Assembly (NCBI GenBank): GCA_037043015.1
Contig: CM073321.1
Coordinates: 17,419,001 to 17,483,000 of the forward strand
Source: Bryum argenteum
Taxonomy: Eukaryota; Streptophyta; Bryopsida; Bryales; Bryaceae
Direction of reading: 5' to 3'
DNA length: 64,000 nucleotides
In this document: positions 1 through 12,056 of the stretch, in pieces
Position numbering within the stretch: the stretch's first letter is position 1
How the letters are laid out: the number at the start of each line of letters is the position of its first letter
Program-made: the position numbers and the translations under genes
Notes under the pieces: model-generated
What the model was told of the DNA's origin: nothing
The model's database searches: none
The model's input: the letters and a program-made list of their open reading frames with translations, nothing else

Positions 1-46
1 CGAATTGCGCCTCTTCTTCCTGACGAGATGGAAAAGGTGCTGAAGG
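1..46 (+). CDS. possible 3' end of an exon at the window edge
   Basis: One frame is open from the window edge and reads a short stretch ending in DEMEKVLK, followed directly by AAG|GTATGT, which fits a plant 5' splice donor. Nothing else supports it, and the next exon was not found. It may be chance. No family is recognised. Confidence 0.2.
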
Positions 47-79
47 TATGTCGTTACTCCCGTATGCATTCTGACCATA

Positions 80-346
80 TCAATAATTCGTATATTCAAC
101 AATCTCTGATCTTCTATCATATTGGCCTCCATACTCGTATGTATCCTTCGGGAGTGATGGCCTACGGTATTCGGGACTCTCGAATATTGTACCGTATTGG
201 TTCTCACGATTGTATGGGTTTATAGGATGAGTTGAGCTTGAGTTGCCTTGAACATTGGATCCGCTACTCTGCTCACCTCCTAAACCATGTGTACCACCTG
301 TATACATTGGGGATGGGTAGTTCGAACTATATCCACCTCTACCGTA
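80..346 (-). CDS. Tyr/Gly/Ser/Asn-rich low-complexity ORF, unidentified
   Basis: An open frame of about 88 codons on the minus strand, rich in Tyr, Gly, Ser, Asn and Arg, with short motifs such as GRGGYSSNYPSP. The composition resembles the disordered region of an RNA-binding or prion-like protein. An in-frame stop lies just upstream at 347-349, so the first Met would be at about 307 unless the ORF is an exon. No domain is recognised; it may be a chance ORF or an exon of a gene outside the window. Confidence 0.25.
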   Translation of the reverse strand, partial: YGRGGYSSNYPSPMYTGGTHGLGGEQSSGSNVQGNSSSTHPINPYNRENQYGTIFESPEYRRPSLPKDTYEYGGQYDRRSEIVEYTNY

Positions 347-349
347 TTA

Positions 350-1050
350 GGAGCGTTTCTATGGCATGAGCGTAGAGCGTAGAATTTCAGACTTTTGAGC
401 ACTAAGAAATTATTTTTACAAAATAAATTTCTAAAAATAAATTTTTTAATAATGAAAAGGGTATATTCTACAAATTATTTGAATATTCTTGTTTGATGAT
501 CGTGGAATTTAGCACCCATAACCGTGCAAAATGGGCTTCAGATAAGGAAAAAATTGATCTATGACCAAGTTCAAACCGCTAAAAATCCAGGCGTTTTCTC
601 GACCTACAGAACCAAAACCTACCATTTTTCACCTTCGTTGGGAAATGGAGAAGTAGAGAAACTTTTGTTTCCAGTTTTAGACTTTGAACCGTAAGATCTT
701 GCACCTAACTTGTATACAAAGGAGTGGTCAAAATTTCACTGCCTGTTTTAAGCTTGAAACCTACAATTTCAAGATGAAGTTCATAAAATCAAAGTTTGGC
801 TTTACAAATTTTATCACATAGACATTACAGTATGGGGAGCATCTAGTAAAAATCTTAGGCAGTAATATCAATTTAATTCCTTAAAATGAGCTGCCCGAAA
901 TCTCACAAAATCGAATTGGTTTTCCTGGATTTTTTGGGGTTAAAGGGTATAAAAGACTTCATTGAAGATGATTAAAGGGCCACATGTTTTCGGAAGGACC
1001 AAAAATGAAGGTTTATAACAAGTAAATAAGAAATTTAAACGTAGCTATAA

Positions 1051-1055
<5 letters not shown>
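350..1055. other. AT-rich intergenic DNA, no gene seen
   Basis: No convincing ORF, RNA gene or terminal repeat was recognised between the low-complexity ORF and the TA microsatellite. Confidence 0.5.

Positions 1056-1091
<36 letters not shown>
1056..1091. repeat. (TA)n microsatellite
   Basis: An uninterrupted run of about 18 TA dinucleotides. A shorter TATA run follows at about 1100-1110. It lies just beyond the 3' end of the MULE-1 reading frame. Confidence 0.95.
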
Positions 1092-1093
<2 letters not shown>

Positions 1094-1209
1094 TATAACT
1101 ATATATATAAATGTATTCACTAAATTGTGAATTTACATAGAGTTGCGTACTTCATAGTCATTAATGTAGAAGAATGTATGTAGAAGACTAATAATGACAA
1201 TTCATGTCT

Positions 1210-4200
1210 CTAAACTAAAGCATGGGCTAAGATCCCACTCTCAAGAATGGTTTTCACCTCATTGAACCTGAGGGTAGGCGCATGCATGAAGAGGTCATGG
1301 TCGGCCTCTAGTTTGCAGACTTGAACATAGACATAGTAAAGATGCTTACAAGGTCGGAATGCTTGCCCACGTCTACCAAACTTAGACATTGCCTCCTTGA
1401 ACGCCGGGCAATTACAATTCGGGAAGGCACTAATAGTGAGATCATAAATTGACTCCGTTGAAGCTGGTTTGGAATGCAAATTGACGATGCATCCAAAACC
1501 CGGTTGAGGTATCATTGTTACCTTCAGAATAGTTGTCTTCATGGCTCTAGCAAAATCAATGTTCCGCATGTGTTTGGAACTCGCACAAGTGATGTTTCGG
1601 CGCACGGTCTTGGACTTTCTTGTTTTTGGATGAATGTCTACATTATCTGGTATTGGAACCTGTGACAGATCCTGTGGCAGGGCTGAACTGTTGAACGTGC
1701 GGCTCACAGGAACGCATTGCTTTTGGAGAAGTTGAAATCCCGCATTCTCCAACGCCTCAATCTTGGAACGTGTGAGATTTGTTCCTATCTTCACAGGCCA
1801 AACCGAAGAGATGGGTGGTCGGTCCACGTAATCTGAGAATGGCTCTATCCATCGGCGACGATGCTCCTTCACACACCTCTCAATATCATTAGCACAAAAA
1901 AAAATTGTTCCACCACCTTCTGGTTACCTTTATAAGCCGGGGTATAAAGTCCTGTGTATGTGGGAGCTGGGGTGCTCTTCCCATTCTGGACAATTCGGGA
2001 TGTGCACTTCTTCCGAGTGACAGCCATCTGCGCCCAACAAGATTTTGCAGAAACCTTATTAAGTCGAGCAATGTGCCACACCTTCTCATTTACACGAGTC
2101 TCTTCCACGGCTGTCACGCATTGAAAATCTATGCCACTTGGGGCAGGAGGATGTGCTGGGCATTCCTCCACCTCCACTTCCTCCTGGATGGTACTCATAT
2201 TTTGGGCACGAGAACGTGTCAAATTACAACCCATACGTGGTCGTGAAAAATTCACGGTGTCTGGCCTATGAGTTTCTTCTTCGGCGCCAAGGGGGACACT
2301 TGCTTTCCTTTTCTTTGACCCAAATACCTCAGCTCCTTCAAAGTGTGCGTCACGTGTACAGAAATTTTGGGCTCCAGACATCTTCAAGATGGCATCGTTC
2401 AGAGGCGTTGGATCCCCAATTCGTTGAGCTCTACGTTGGATTGTCCGAAGTTCAGTTCAAAGTTGAAGTTCATCTCTTGTGGATCTAGAGCCTCCCTCTC
2501 CACCTTCTAGGTGTTGATAAGAGCCCACCACTTGAAGGAATACTCGAACGTAATCGTCGACGCTTGCAACGTAGAGATTGCCACCCCTTTTACCAGATGC
2601 TTGCATCCATTTGTTGTGAACAGTCTCAGTGAGGTTGCAAGATGGCATTTCTGCTAATTCTTCTGGAGAATATCTCTTCTCCTGCAAAAAGTCGAGATAC
2701 TTAGTATTGTTCCAAATCAGAATTGGTCAAAGATAGCCCAAGCAAATAGAATATATTGAAAAGATGATTGCAAATTTACCAGTTCCATGAATCCACCCCA
2801 TTGTCTGTAACGAAAATGCCAAAACGGAAGCCAAAGGTTCAAATGGTAGAGGCCTGCTTCAGTGGCCGCGCCCAAGGATGTCCACCACCCCTTGATTGCA
2901 AGGTAACATGTTTCAGCTTCTGCCACAGAGCTTGCATCTTTGTACTGCTTACACAATTTCTTGTGTTGATCTTGCAATTCGTGCACGATGTATTTTTTTG
3001 TGTGTTTCTCAAGGGATTGCACCCAATGGAAATAACATATTCTGACCTGCCATGGGTATCTTTGGATCACCAGAACCGTATATGATACGCACAGCGTTCC
3101 AATTTGCTTGAGCGTTGTCCGCCATAAACCTTTGAACCGCGGCTTGTGTATTCCATGTCTAGCCATGACGTGATTGAGGTTCTTCTAGAACACAATTTGA
3201 GCATCTGCGGCCTCTGACATGAAATCACAGCAAGCAATGGTGAGAACGCGTTGGTAATTAGTGTCGTAAACGTGGCATGCCATGGTGGTCCAGTCGGTAA
3301 CTCGTTTGACGTGGTCGAACATCATCCACACGTGTTCGAGGTCACCGCTAGGTTGCATTCGCCGGACAAGGTCAACACCACTGCCAGGTCCAACCTCGGA
3401 CATCTTGAAAATGAAAACCTTGTCAGAATCATCACCTTGGCCACGAAACATGTTGCGTTGCACGTAGGCCAGTTGCTAAGCCCTCTTAGCTTAGTGATGC
3501 CGTCTAGAACGCCAAATCTGCGTAGATACTTGAAAGTGTAGACACTTTTTTTGAACTACGGCAGTTGAGCTCCTTGGAGCATTTAAAGATAGGCTTCAGC
3601 TGTTTCAGAGTAAGCACGGAGGGGGGGTCATCTTCTTCGCGGAGCAAGACGTTACCTAAGACATCCTTGCTAGTTTCCAAGACTATCTTGGAAAGAGTAG
3701 CTTGCAGATTGCGGTCCACATGTTGTTCTATCAAATCCTCCATTATCTTCCGTGTGCCCCTATGGGCTCCTACTTTGACAGGATGTTTATGATTGCCTAC
3801 ATGGACGCAAGCACGCTCTTGGGTATCGTCTCCGAAAACATAGATGATTTTGGCATCACAAGAGGCCACACATACAGGAGGTTCTTTGCAGATCTTACAG
3901 ACTATAGTTGAAGTTGAAGGTGGAGCATCTCCAACAGGGAAAGCATCTTTGCAGGAACCTTCGAACTCAACCTCGTTCTCTCCTGCCACGCGTTCAGGCC
4001 TCTGTAGAAATCCACAGTTTGGATTGTGACATTGAAGATGACCTACACAGTACGACGACCGGAATGACAACCCCAGCGTATTACTGATGTGAGTAGTCAT
4101 AGTCTTTGTCCACGTATGGCCATCATAACGTTTGTCCATACCTTCCGTAGATTTTGCATTCGTTTGGAGGGCAGACGGAGGTGTGGGAGGTAAAATGAAG

Positions 4201-4886
4201 ACAACATCCCCATTGAACAAAGGGGGCAGAAAATCAACGTCCTCTATACGGATTAAATCGTAATTTAGCTTTTTAAGAGCTGACTTGCTTCCAAGCATAC
4301 TACATAGTCTACGGAGGGAGAGTAATATGTTTTTTTCTTTTGTAGATTGTAAAGGCAGAATCGAATGAGTAGTCCTACGTGAATCTTGAGAAGAAGAGGG
4401 AGTTGGACGATTAATTCTATGGCGGATAGGTGGAAGATAAGGTCTCCCCTCGTCATTTGAGGTATCTGTCAAGTCGATGGTGACACGTTGATCCGGTTCG
4501 ATCTTGACACGAGATAGCAAAGGGGGTTTAGTGCACAGCATGGAAGAACTACGAGGGGTGAGCAGGACTGTAGAAGCGTTCATGGCGGACTCCGACAAGC
4601 CATAAACGCGATACCTTCTGGGTTTCAAATTCCAGATCCGAGAATTATTGTCTAACGTTTCAGGCTGGACGTAGAGGGAGTAGAGGACATTTTGACTATC
4701 CGGATCAAGAACATCTGTTTCTAACTACAAGCTATCAGCATCAAAACCATAACGAATCAAGAGCCACTGGGGAGTGATATCTGCGGTTGCACCAGGACCA
4801 GGAGGGACGCATATAGGGATGATAGATCGAAGAGACACAAATTCTATGACATCAATGCGAAAAGCTTGAGGAGCAGAGGAAGCCAT
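1210..4886 (-). pseudogene. MULE-1: decayed Mutator-like transposase with C-terminal SWIM zinc finger
   Basis: The frame starts at an ATG at 4886 (MASSAPQAF) and can be followed through breaks to a TAA near 1210. The N-terminal third is Ser/Pro-rich. The core (about 3463-2717) has the MULE pattern: WTTMACHVYD, then IACCDF, then NLNHVMARHG, then a C-x2-H-type CYFHW motif. The MADNAQANW segment, probably holding a catalytic Asp, is readable only one frame over, between two compensating indels near 3140 and 3075. The C-terminal SWIM finger is NCNCPAF followed by PCKH (about 1420-1337), typical of MULE/FAR1-type transposases. Lesions seen: TAG at codon 54 (4725-4727), frameshifts near 3500, TAG for an expected Trp near 3193, TGA at 2457, and a frame change at a T9 run near 1900. 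A related copy lies at 41.4-52.2 kb. The element cannot encode an active protein. Terminal inverted repeats were not found. Confidence 0.8.
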
Positions 4887-4899
4887 GGACACAAATATT

Positions 4900-5440
4900 A
4901 AGAATGATATACGAGTATGAATTTGCGAAAGAGAGAAGTAGTAGAATTTCAGGCATATATACGTGGAAGTTGTAGATTAAGTCCAAGGTTTATGAGAGAT
5001 ACGTACAAGATGCTTTGTGAGCCATTGTTTGTTTCTTTATTGGAAATATGGGTAATCTAATTGGATTGTATTTTTACGTTTGTGGTAGTGGTAGTGGTAG
5101 TAGAGAATAGGAGCTAAAAATACTGTCGTATTTTATGAAATAGTGAAGGAAAAGAAAAAGTTACAGCGGCCGTCATTGTCAGGTAGGATACCTAAATGTA
5201 GTGAGTAATTCAAATTAGATTAGTAAAGCATGTCAGGAACAAGATGGTAGGATTATGTCATAGGTCTCAATCTCTCAACGCATGTTTTAGATAACGTAGG
5301 ATAAAAATTCTAGAGTTGGGCAGGGGAGGAGATTGAGATATAAGGCATTGAAATGGGACGGTTAGGTCTCTCGTTTTTCAGCTTTGATTCTGAGTAGTCT
5401 CTACTTTCTTCAGCGTATAGAGACTTTGTGATTAGAATAT
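4900..5440. other. intergenic region between MULE-1 start and the next gene
   Basis: No gene is seen. It contains a short GTGGTA tandem run near 5083-5103. It would hold the promoter of MULE-1 on the minus strand and possibly that of the gene at 5454, but no defined box was recognised. Confidence 0.4.
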
Positions 5441-5453
5441 ATTGAGGCTCATT

Positions 5454-6118
5454 ATGGAGGCTGCGAGTAGCGAAACAATGAGAGGGAAAGAGGGAAGGCG
5501 GGGGAAGAAGAAAAGGAGAGGGGGCATAAAATTCAGCGGGACTAAGGCAATCAGACGAAGCGCAATGCGAAAGAGGGATGCGTCGGGTTCTTGCGATGAG
5601 GATCGAGTAGGAGATGAAGTGGATATGAACATTGATGAGTTTTTGCCAGGAAGGTTTAGACATGTGAAGAATCGATCGTTGATATTGGATGCTGTTATTG
5701 AGAGCGAAGAGGGAGAAGACGTCAAAGACGAAACTCAGCAGAATGGTGTGAACGAAGATGGAGACGGTGTAAGGAGCTCCTTATCGAGGAGCGAGTTGTT
5801 GGGATCTGAGCATGATAGTGAATATGATAAGATAGAGAAACTGGTAAGATCCAAACCTGAACTACTCTATTAGTAGTTTTAAGCGAAACTTCTTGCCTTA
5901 CTTGTCCCGATGTGTTTGTACGGTTCAATAAAATTGAGACAGTAGTTGGTGATATTTTTGGGCAGCAAGATACGCAGAATGGATCTAGAAGTGAGGACGC
6001 AAGCACAGACAATGACGACAAACAACAAGAAGAGGACGGCGGAGTGCATCAAGAGAGGCAAGAAGAAATAGGAGAGGTTGTGTACCTGTACTTATTCCGA
6101 ATCATGTGGACGAGATAG
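5454..6118 (+). CDS. hypothetical acidic protein with basic N-terminus (two predicted exons)
   Basis: The first exon starts at the ATG at 5454 (MEAASSETMRGKEGRRG). A lysine/arginine cluster (KKKRRGG, RRSAMRKR) that could act as a nuclear signal is followed by an acidic, Ser-rich tail ending in SEYDKIEKL. The exon stops at a good donor (CTG|GTAAGA, near 5845). A plausible acceptor (TTTTTGGGCAG) near 5967 opens a second acidic exon rich in Asp, Glu and Gln that runs to 6118. No conserved domain is recognised. Spacing suggests an independent gene rather than part of MULE-1, and gypsy-A is inserted about 200 bp downstream. It could be a host gene remnant; function unknown. Confidence 0.4.
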
Positions 6119-6313
6119 ATTCGAGTGTTCGTCCCGAGTTGATGATATATATACATCCACACTGTTATATTCAACACTCGCTGATAGAGAACCCTGCAAT
6201 CCCATGGGGTGACCGTGATAGTAACTATGAGGTTGAAAATGCAAACGAACCTAATATAGAGCGATAGAATGTATCCAATCTATGCATGCGGTTACATCTG
6301 AAATATGTATCCT

Positions 6314-6875
6314 TGTTACCCGACTGACGTCATTGGGTAACCTCGGCGGCCAAAGCGGGAGCAGCAGCGGCAACGGAGATAGCAGCACTTTTTCGGTGGA
6401 GGCCAAAGAGATTAACTCGCAGATGCCTCGGCAGTCGATAAGGGCACCGTTCGGTTTCAGGGATATCCGCGGCAGCCGTAGTATAAAAGGTTGTAGAAAA
6501 TAGGAGAGAGACACTCGTTGTAGTCACCGTAGCAGGATATGTTCAGTTTATCTTGGCAGAACGCTTGAATGTACTCCGTTGTTATCAATTGAATACAAAG
6601 GCCATGAGCCACAGTCTTTCTCTCCCATCCTTGTGTCTCCTCATCTCTCACTTGCTTACTCCGAACACCGAGGCTTGCTTGGTAGACTTCGGCAGTAACC
6701 CTAATTGCTGTCTTAGACGTTCTACACCCACGGTACCTTCATCGCTACAGTATCACCGAGGTTACGAAGGAAGGTCCGGTGAGACAAACGGACCAGGTTC
6801 ACGGGCTTCGGTGACCTCACCACCACCACGTTTAAACCTCGGTACCCCCTCTTTTCCCTTCAAGATCAGTACTAC
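6314..6875 (+). repeat. gypsy-A 5' LTR, left part (interrupted by CACTA-1)
   Basis: It begins TGTTACCC, the inverse of the GGCTAACA that ends the right part at 18457. It contains a TATA box (GTATAAAAGG near 6480) followed by pyrimidine-rich leader-like sequence. The LTR is cut at 6875, where CACTA-1 is inserted, and resumes at 18219. Without the insertion it would be about 800 bp. The 3' LTR is missing from the window, so the start is inferred from the TG...CA termini and the primer site only. Confidence 0.5.
6873..6875. repeat. CACTA-1 target site duplication (left), TAC
   Basis: TAC immediately precedes the CACTA terminus and is repeated at 18216-18218. CACTA elements make 3-bp duplications. 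Confidence 0.75.
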
Positions 6876-6905
6876 CACTAGTACAAATCCCGGATTTTTT
6901 GACTG
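6876..6905 (+). repeat. CACTA-1 left terminal inverted repeat
   Basis: Starts CACTAGTACAAATCCCGG and matches the reverse complement of 18186-18215 at about 25 of 30 positions. Confidence 0.75.
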
Positions 6906-7460
6906 CATTTTTGACTAGCCAGCAGTCAAAAACGGACATGTTTTTCGAACTTGACTAGGACTATTTTGAGTCAAAAAGGACAAGTCGCTCCGGACATTTT
7001 GACTCGCAGTCAAAAACGGACATCGGCGTTCCCATGCGCTGCGTTCCCGACAATTTTTGGGACCTCGATTGGGCTGGACTTGGGACTTCGTTTGAATGAC
7101 TTGGAGTAGTCAAAACTTATGACTGCAACCAGTCAATAGTCATATGGGAATTACGTGAATCCGGTTGACTAAGTCTAGTTATGCTGGCAGAGTGTGGCTT
7201 ACAATACTACGACTATTTACAGTCGTACGACTTTACATAATTCACCAATGGATTCGCTTTATCTAAAGGTCACGACTACATGCAATCATCGTCGTGGTTT
7301 TAAGGAGCGTATATTGTGTGAATATGACTTTGGGGAGTGAGGTAGGGATTCAAAGTTGACTGGTTGGAGTCAATTGTGATGACTGCAGTCATTTCAGATG
7401 TCTGTGTATAGTCGAGAGTAGTGGCGACGTGGTGTCATCGGAGATGACTAATTTTTGTCA
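6890..7460. repeat. CACTA-1 left subterminal repeat region
   Basis: Many short direct and inverted copies of GACTA/TTGACT/AGTCAAAA, plus repeats of CAAAAACGGACAT. In this family such arrays are the binding sites of the TNPA-type protein. No ORF belongs here. Confidence 0.7.
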
Positions 7461-7690
7461 TGTAGTGGTGAGTTGTTAATTAATTAAGGTGTTATGTGTT
7501 TTCGTGGAGTCTAGATAGAACAGGCTACAAGTATTGCTAAATATCAATCAGAAATGCTGCACAGTTATGGGTTTGCAATTGAATTAAAATTTTAGGTGTA
7601 TGTTGTTCAAGCCGCATATACCACATGTAGTTGTACACAGTCTAGAATACATGCATGAAAGTTCTCTATAAATCTGAATCGGGTTCTAAC

Positions 7691-10600
7691 TTAGAGAAAA
7701 CACTCTAGGTGACGGAGGAATTCGGTGGGCCATGCAATCCACTGGTGGAGTGCCTCGCCAATCTTAGTCACCGGTGGATCATCGAGGGTGATGGGTTGAT
7801 AGAGGACGTAGTTGTTGTCGTAGGTTTTTAGGACTTGTACTGATAACATGCCCTCGATTAGTTGCATGCCGTAACGCGTGCCCCCCCACGCCGAGCACTT
7901 CTCAATCGGCTACGATCTTGTCTTCTTCGCCCTCGTCAACGCCCATGATGTGCACTTGGTCACCGGGTTCGAATTGAACCTGCAAACGGTTGAAAGTTAC
8001 ACATGTTAGAGAAAATTGCTAAAATGCAGTTCCATAAAGTGAATATCGGAAGGAGTTATTGCCGGACCTCGGTCGAAGTCGACGTTCGGCGGTGTTTTCC
8101 TTCCTCACCCAGTTTATTGTTGTTTATCCCCCGGGCCTTCTCCTTTGCGGTGGCATTGGAATCTGGCGTTTCCTTCGTGGCTCCTTTCTTGGTCTCCTAC
8201 ATGGCTGCTTTTGCGGTCTCCTCTAAAGGCTTCTCCTTCCTGGTTTTGCTTGTAAGCGCATCAGCCCTCTCTTTTGAATTCCCTGTTTTGCTTGCAGGGG
8301 CAACTGCAACCGCCTTCTCCTTCCTCGCTCGCTCGTCGCAGGGCAAAGACCTTCTCCTTCCCCGCTTTGCTCACCGGCATCGCCCTTCTTTTTCGCCGCT
8401 TTGCTCGTTGGAGCGACCGCCTTCTCCTTCCTCGCCTTGCTCGCTTGGGCATCGGCCTTCTCATTCCCCGCTTTGCTCGTTGGGGCGTCGGCCTTCTCCT
8501 TCCCCGTCGCCCTTGCTAGGGCATCGGCCTTCTCCTTCCCCGCCTTCGTAACTGCCTCTTTACCTTTAGTGGGGGAGTTGAGGTTCTTCTCCTTCCCCAC
8601 TTTGCTGGCAGAGGCAGGGGCCTTCTCTTTCCCCTCGTTCCCTGCCTTCGCACTAGCCTCCTTATCTTTACGCTGCGGCTCAGCGGTCCTCTTCTGGCTT
8701 GGTGCCTTCTATAGGGTCTAAACCCTTACCTGTAGTGTCGGATCTTGCCCGAGTCTGGCGTTGCTCCACGGGTTCTGCTTGGAGCTTCCACACCTCCGTC
8801 ATTCTTGGCCGTTTCCGAGCGGCCTTTGGAGCCGCATTGTCTTCTTTCAACGGGGTAGGCGAAGTTGATGCAACAATTCCAATGGCGTCGATTTCACGGA
8901 GCACCTCCAAAGTCCGGTGTGCCATCATCGACATCCGCTTCCGGAAGGAGGACGCTAACTACTACGCGTGTGCGAAGCACGCATTTGATTGTCGATCGAA
9001 TTTCACATTCGGGCATCTTCAACACGATAAACACGATAAATGAAACATTACGCTTAGTTTCATCATCTCAAATGGGTGCAAGAAAAAAAAAATAATCCAT
9101 TGGGTGATGATTCTCCCACCCGATTAGAAGCTCGTCGAGGTCCGCCAATGCAAAGGCGAGGGTGTTTGGCTCGAGTGTGGATTTCGCATTGCAGCCACAG
9201 CATCTCGGAGGGTCGAGAGTTGTTTGCGCCGCATATGATGGACCTGGAATGGGGATTCTCGGATGCTCCATAATGAGCGATATGCTCGCCTCTATACCGG
9301 ACATGCAAGAGGCCGGGTTCGTCACCGACGCCAAATGAGTTACTCGGCTTGATGGTGATCCGGGCTCTAGTCCGCTTCCTCCCGACACCTCCCTAACCAC
9401 GCCACCGCCCACCTTCCGCTTTCGGGCCCCTTTCTCACGAGCCATTTCTCTCTCTAATTCTTCCCGACTTGAGACCGCCAAGCTCCATCGCCGCCACAAA
9501 TCCATCTTGTAGTTGAATATTATTCAATCATCGCATTGTCACCGCATGGGCTCTCAACCTAATCGATCACAATATGACATAATTAAGTGAGAGTGGCCAT
9601 TACCGTGATTGGCCTTCACGGCCCCTTCCGTGCGACCACCTTGAGAGTCTCTTCACGTGTGCCCGGTTTGCTCGCATCTTCTCTCGCTTCAATGATCTTC
9701 CGCTCATCCACTATGAGTTTTGAAAGATTTACCCAAATGATCCTCCGTCTAATATGAGGAGGCTTGGGAGATCCTTCTAGCATCAATTTCTTGAGCTGGT
9801 ACCTTGCACTCTTGAGCTGGCCCTTCAACATGGTGTGGAAAGCCTTATCCGTCACCCTCTGCAAGCCTCCCTTGTACTCGAAGACGTTGTCCACCGATTC
9901 CTTCACAGCCATCAACATCGCCATATCATGCTGCGAATAATTGTCGACGCTGAAGTCTATGTCTCCTGTTTGACCACGCAAGCATGTTAGCCACGTTTGT
10001 CGATAATCCCCCACCGGGAATCCTTGGTAGTCCACCTCCACAACGAATCTCTTCTGCCCCTCGCCTTCTCGGATCGGAAGCACATCCACTTGTTGTTTCA
10101 GTACTTGCCTCCTCTTGGCCTTCTGAAGAGCATCGTAGGACCTGACCAAAGCGGGACTACTTGGGCCTTCGCCGCTGGCTCGTTGAAGCTCACCTTGCCG
10201 TGCCTGCATGGCCGCCCTTTTCTTCTGGAGGAGTTGGAGTTGTTGTTCCTCAATCGCCAAGTCCAAGTCAGCAATCTCATGATCGCGAGCGTCCATATTC
10301 TGTGTTGCACTTGGTAGGAAATCCACCACTTCTCTTCGGACATTAGATTCCGCGAACGGCTCATTCGGCGTCGTGAAGTCAAGATGGCAGCCATCTCCGG
10401 ACCATGTATCCTCTGACATCTTGGTGGGTATTGTAACTGTGATAATATCCTCAACTGAAGGAAACAGCAACGGTCGAGGGGGCCTTGGCGGTGTTGCAAA
10501 TGGCCGAGGGGGCCTTGGCGGTATTGTGGTACCTCTAGCGCTGGGAAGGTTGTCCCGCTTCTTCACACTCCAATCCTGCGGATTGGTTGCAAGTGTGTCG

Positions 10601-12056
10601 AATTGAATCGCTCTCTTTGGAGTCTTGGGAGCAGATTCTTGGGTCACTTTCGGTGATGGTGAAGACGGACGTGCCCATTTCATGGGAGGCTCCAACGGTC
10701 GTTCCTCCCCTACCGACTTGTTCTCTTCTTCGTCCTCCTCTTCAGCGCTGGATTTTGAGTCCGCGGTGGATTCCGACTCCGAAGCAACCTTCTTGCCCTT
10801 CTTGACAGCTCTTGGTGGCTGCTTCTTCAGCGGTGTCAAAATTTTTGACTCGTCCTTCGTGATCTTGCGTCCAGACCTCCTCACAGGCGGCCACAAATCC
10901 CGTTCAGGTCTCAAACGCATAGACCTTCTGGGCGGACGGATCAGGTCTTCGTCAGATACGTTCCTGGAGTCCTCAAACACATCGGTGAGAAGGATTGCGC
11001 TTCTTTCTAACACTCCGCAGAAATTTGTGGAAATAAAGCTACATTTCAAAAAAATGTGTTGAACTTCCACGTCACCGAGATTTGCAATGGTGCGCAAAGA
11101 TCGCCCGAACTTTTTACTAGGGAGTAGATTGACCAAAGATTAATCAAGATTCAAAGGCGAGAGAGTTTGACTTGTGCTCTAACCTCTTCGATGATGCTGG
11201 TGATGACTTCGAAGGGGACTGAATTTTTGCCAAGATGTTCCCTGCAAAGAAGCCCCGGATTCCGAGCTCTTTCAGGTAGGCCTGATTGCGCTCAACGTTC
11301 TTCTGCCTCTGGAGCTCGTACGCGCAGGCGGGTGCCGGAACCTCCTTCTTCTTTGGCTGTGCCCGTTTACCTCGCTTTCTCTTTCGCCTCTTCGACGAGC
11401 TGTCGGATGTGGATGTGCTGCTTGTGTCAACTGACTCAGTGGAGGACTTTGTGCTGGAGTCGGTGTCGTCTCCTTCGTGAGAGGGGTGTAATCTTCCGTG
11501 TCGCCCTCCTCACCGTCCCCCTCGTCACCGTCGCTCTCTACACCCTCGGCCTTATCGGTGCCTTGTTTGGCGTCGTAGGCTCCTCGGCGTCGCTATCTTC
11601 GGGCCGGAGCTACTCCCACACGCCCGAGCCCCCGCCCCTCCCTCACCGTTGGCTCTTCCCTTGCCGACGTCGTCCTCACACTCTTTACCCTCGCCCTCCT
11701 CACCGTCGACGTGTGTCACCTCGGCCTTCTCCTCACCGTCGCCCTCCTCACCGCCGTCACTCTCTGCAAACTACTCCTACACTCTCCCTCGTCACCCCTC
11801 GCCTTCGTCACCGCGCCTTTGTTGTTTGCTTCACCGTTGTTGACGTCCTCCTTTTCACTCGCCCCCTCGTCGTCGCCGCTACTTTTTCTATCGCCGATCC
11901 ATCGCCGTTCTCGCCGCCGCTTTGGCGTTGATCGGCGCGCTAATTTGTCGTTATCGGTGTTGCCGGATCTTTGTGACGCTAATGAGCGTCTCCTCCACGA
12001 TCTCTTCTTCTCCAACCTCGTCAATCGCTCCCACTATCGCTGCTCGCCTCACTCAT
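7691..12056 (-). CDS. TNPA-like (Ptta/En/Spm-type) protein of CACTA-1, multi-exon, partly broken
   Basis: The predicted ATG is at 12056 (MSEASSDSGSD). An acidic/basic low-complexity N-terminus follows with frame breaks, then an exon at about 11520-11163 with KRRKRKRGKRAQPKKK (nuclear-signal-like) and YELQRQKNVERN...LGI, a motif common in plant CACTA second proteins. The long exon 11136-9616 (506 codons) carries RRSMRLRP, RRSGRK, a Gln-rich coil near 10300-10200 and a C-terminal block (VDYQGFPVGDYRQTW). Possible exons follow at 9505-9068 and about 8950-8223, the latter with Lys/Ala repeats. The last exon (7979-7691) opens at a good acceptor and contains IGEALHQWIAWPTEF, matching the WP-containing C-terminus of Ptta/En/Spm proteins. 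The expected role is binding subterminal repeats to assist TNP2. Exon borders are approximate, and at least one stop and several frame changes are visible. Confidence 0.6.
8340..8560 (-). repeat. about 33-bp tandem repeat encoding Lys/Ala-rich units
   Basis: On the minus strand about six imperfect units encode KEKADA-type peptides separated by TSKAG-like linkers, roughly 11 codons each. The repeat lies inside a predicted exon of the TNPA-like gene. Confidence 0.7.

Noticed and set aside
3075-3140. Programmed frameshift in MULE-1
   Set aside because: The two compensating indels around MADNAQANW are most simply decay or sequence error; only the shared T-run change was kept as a finding.
8003-8721. 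Plus-strand Ser/Pro/Phe-rich ORFs (8003-8551, 8401-8721)
   Set aside because: They are antisense shadows of the Lys/Ala repeat exon of the TNPA-like gene on the minus strand.
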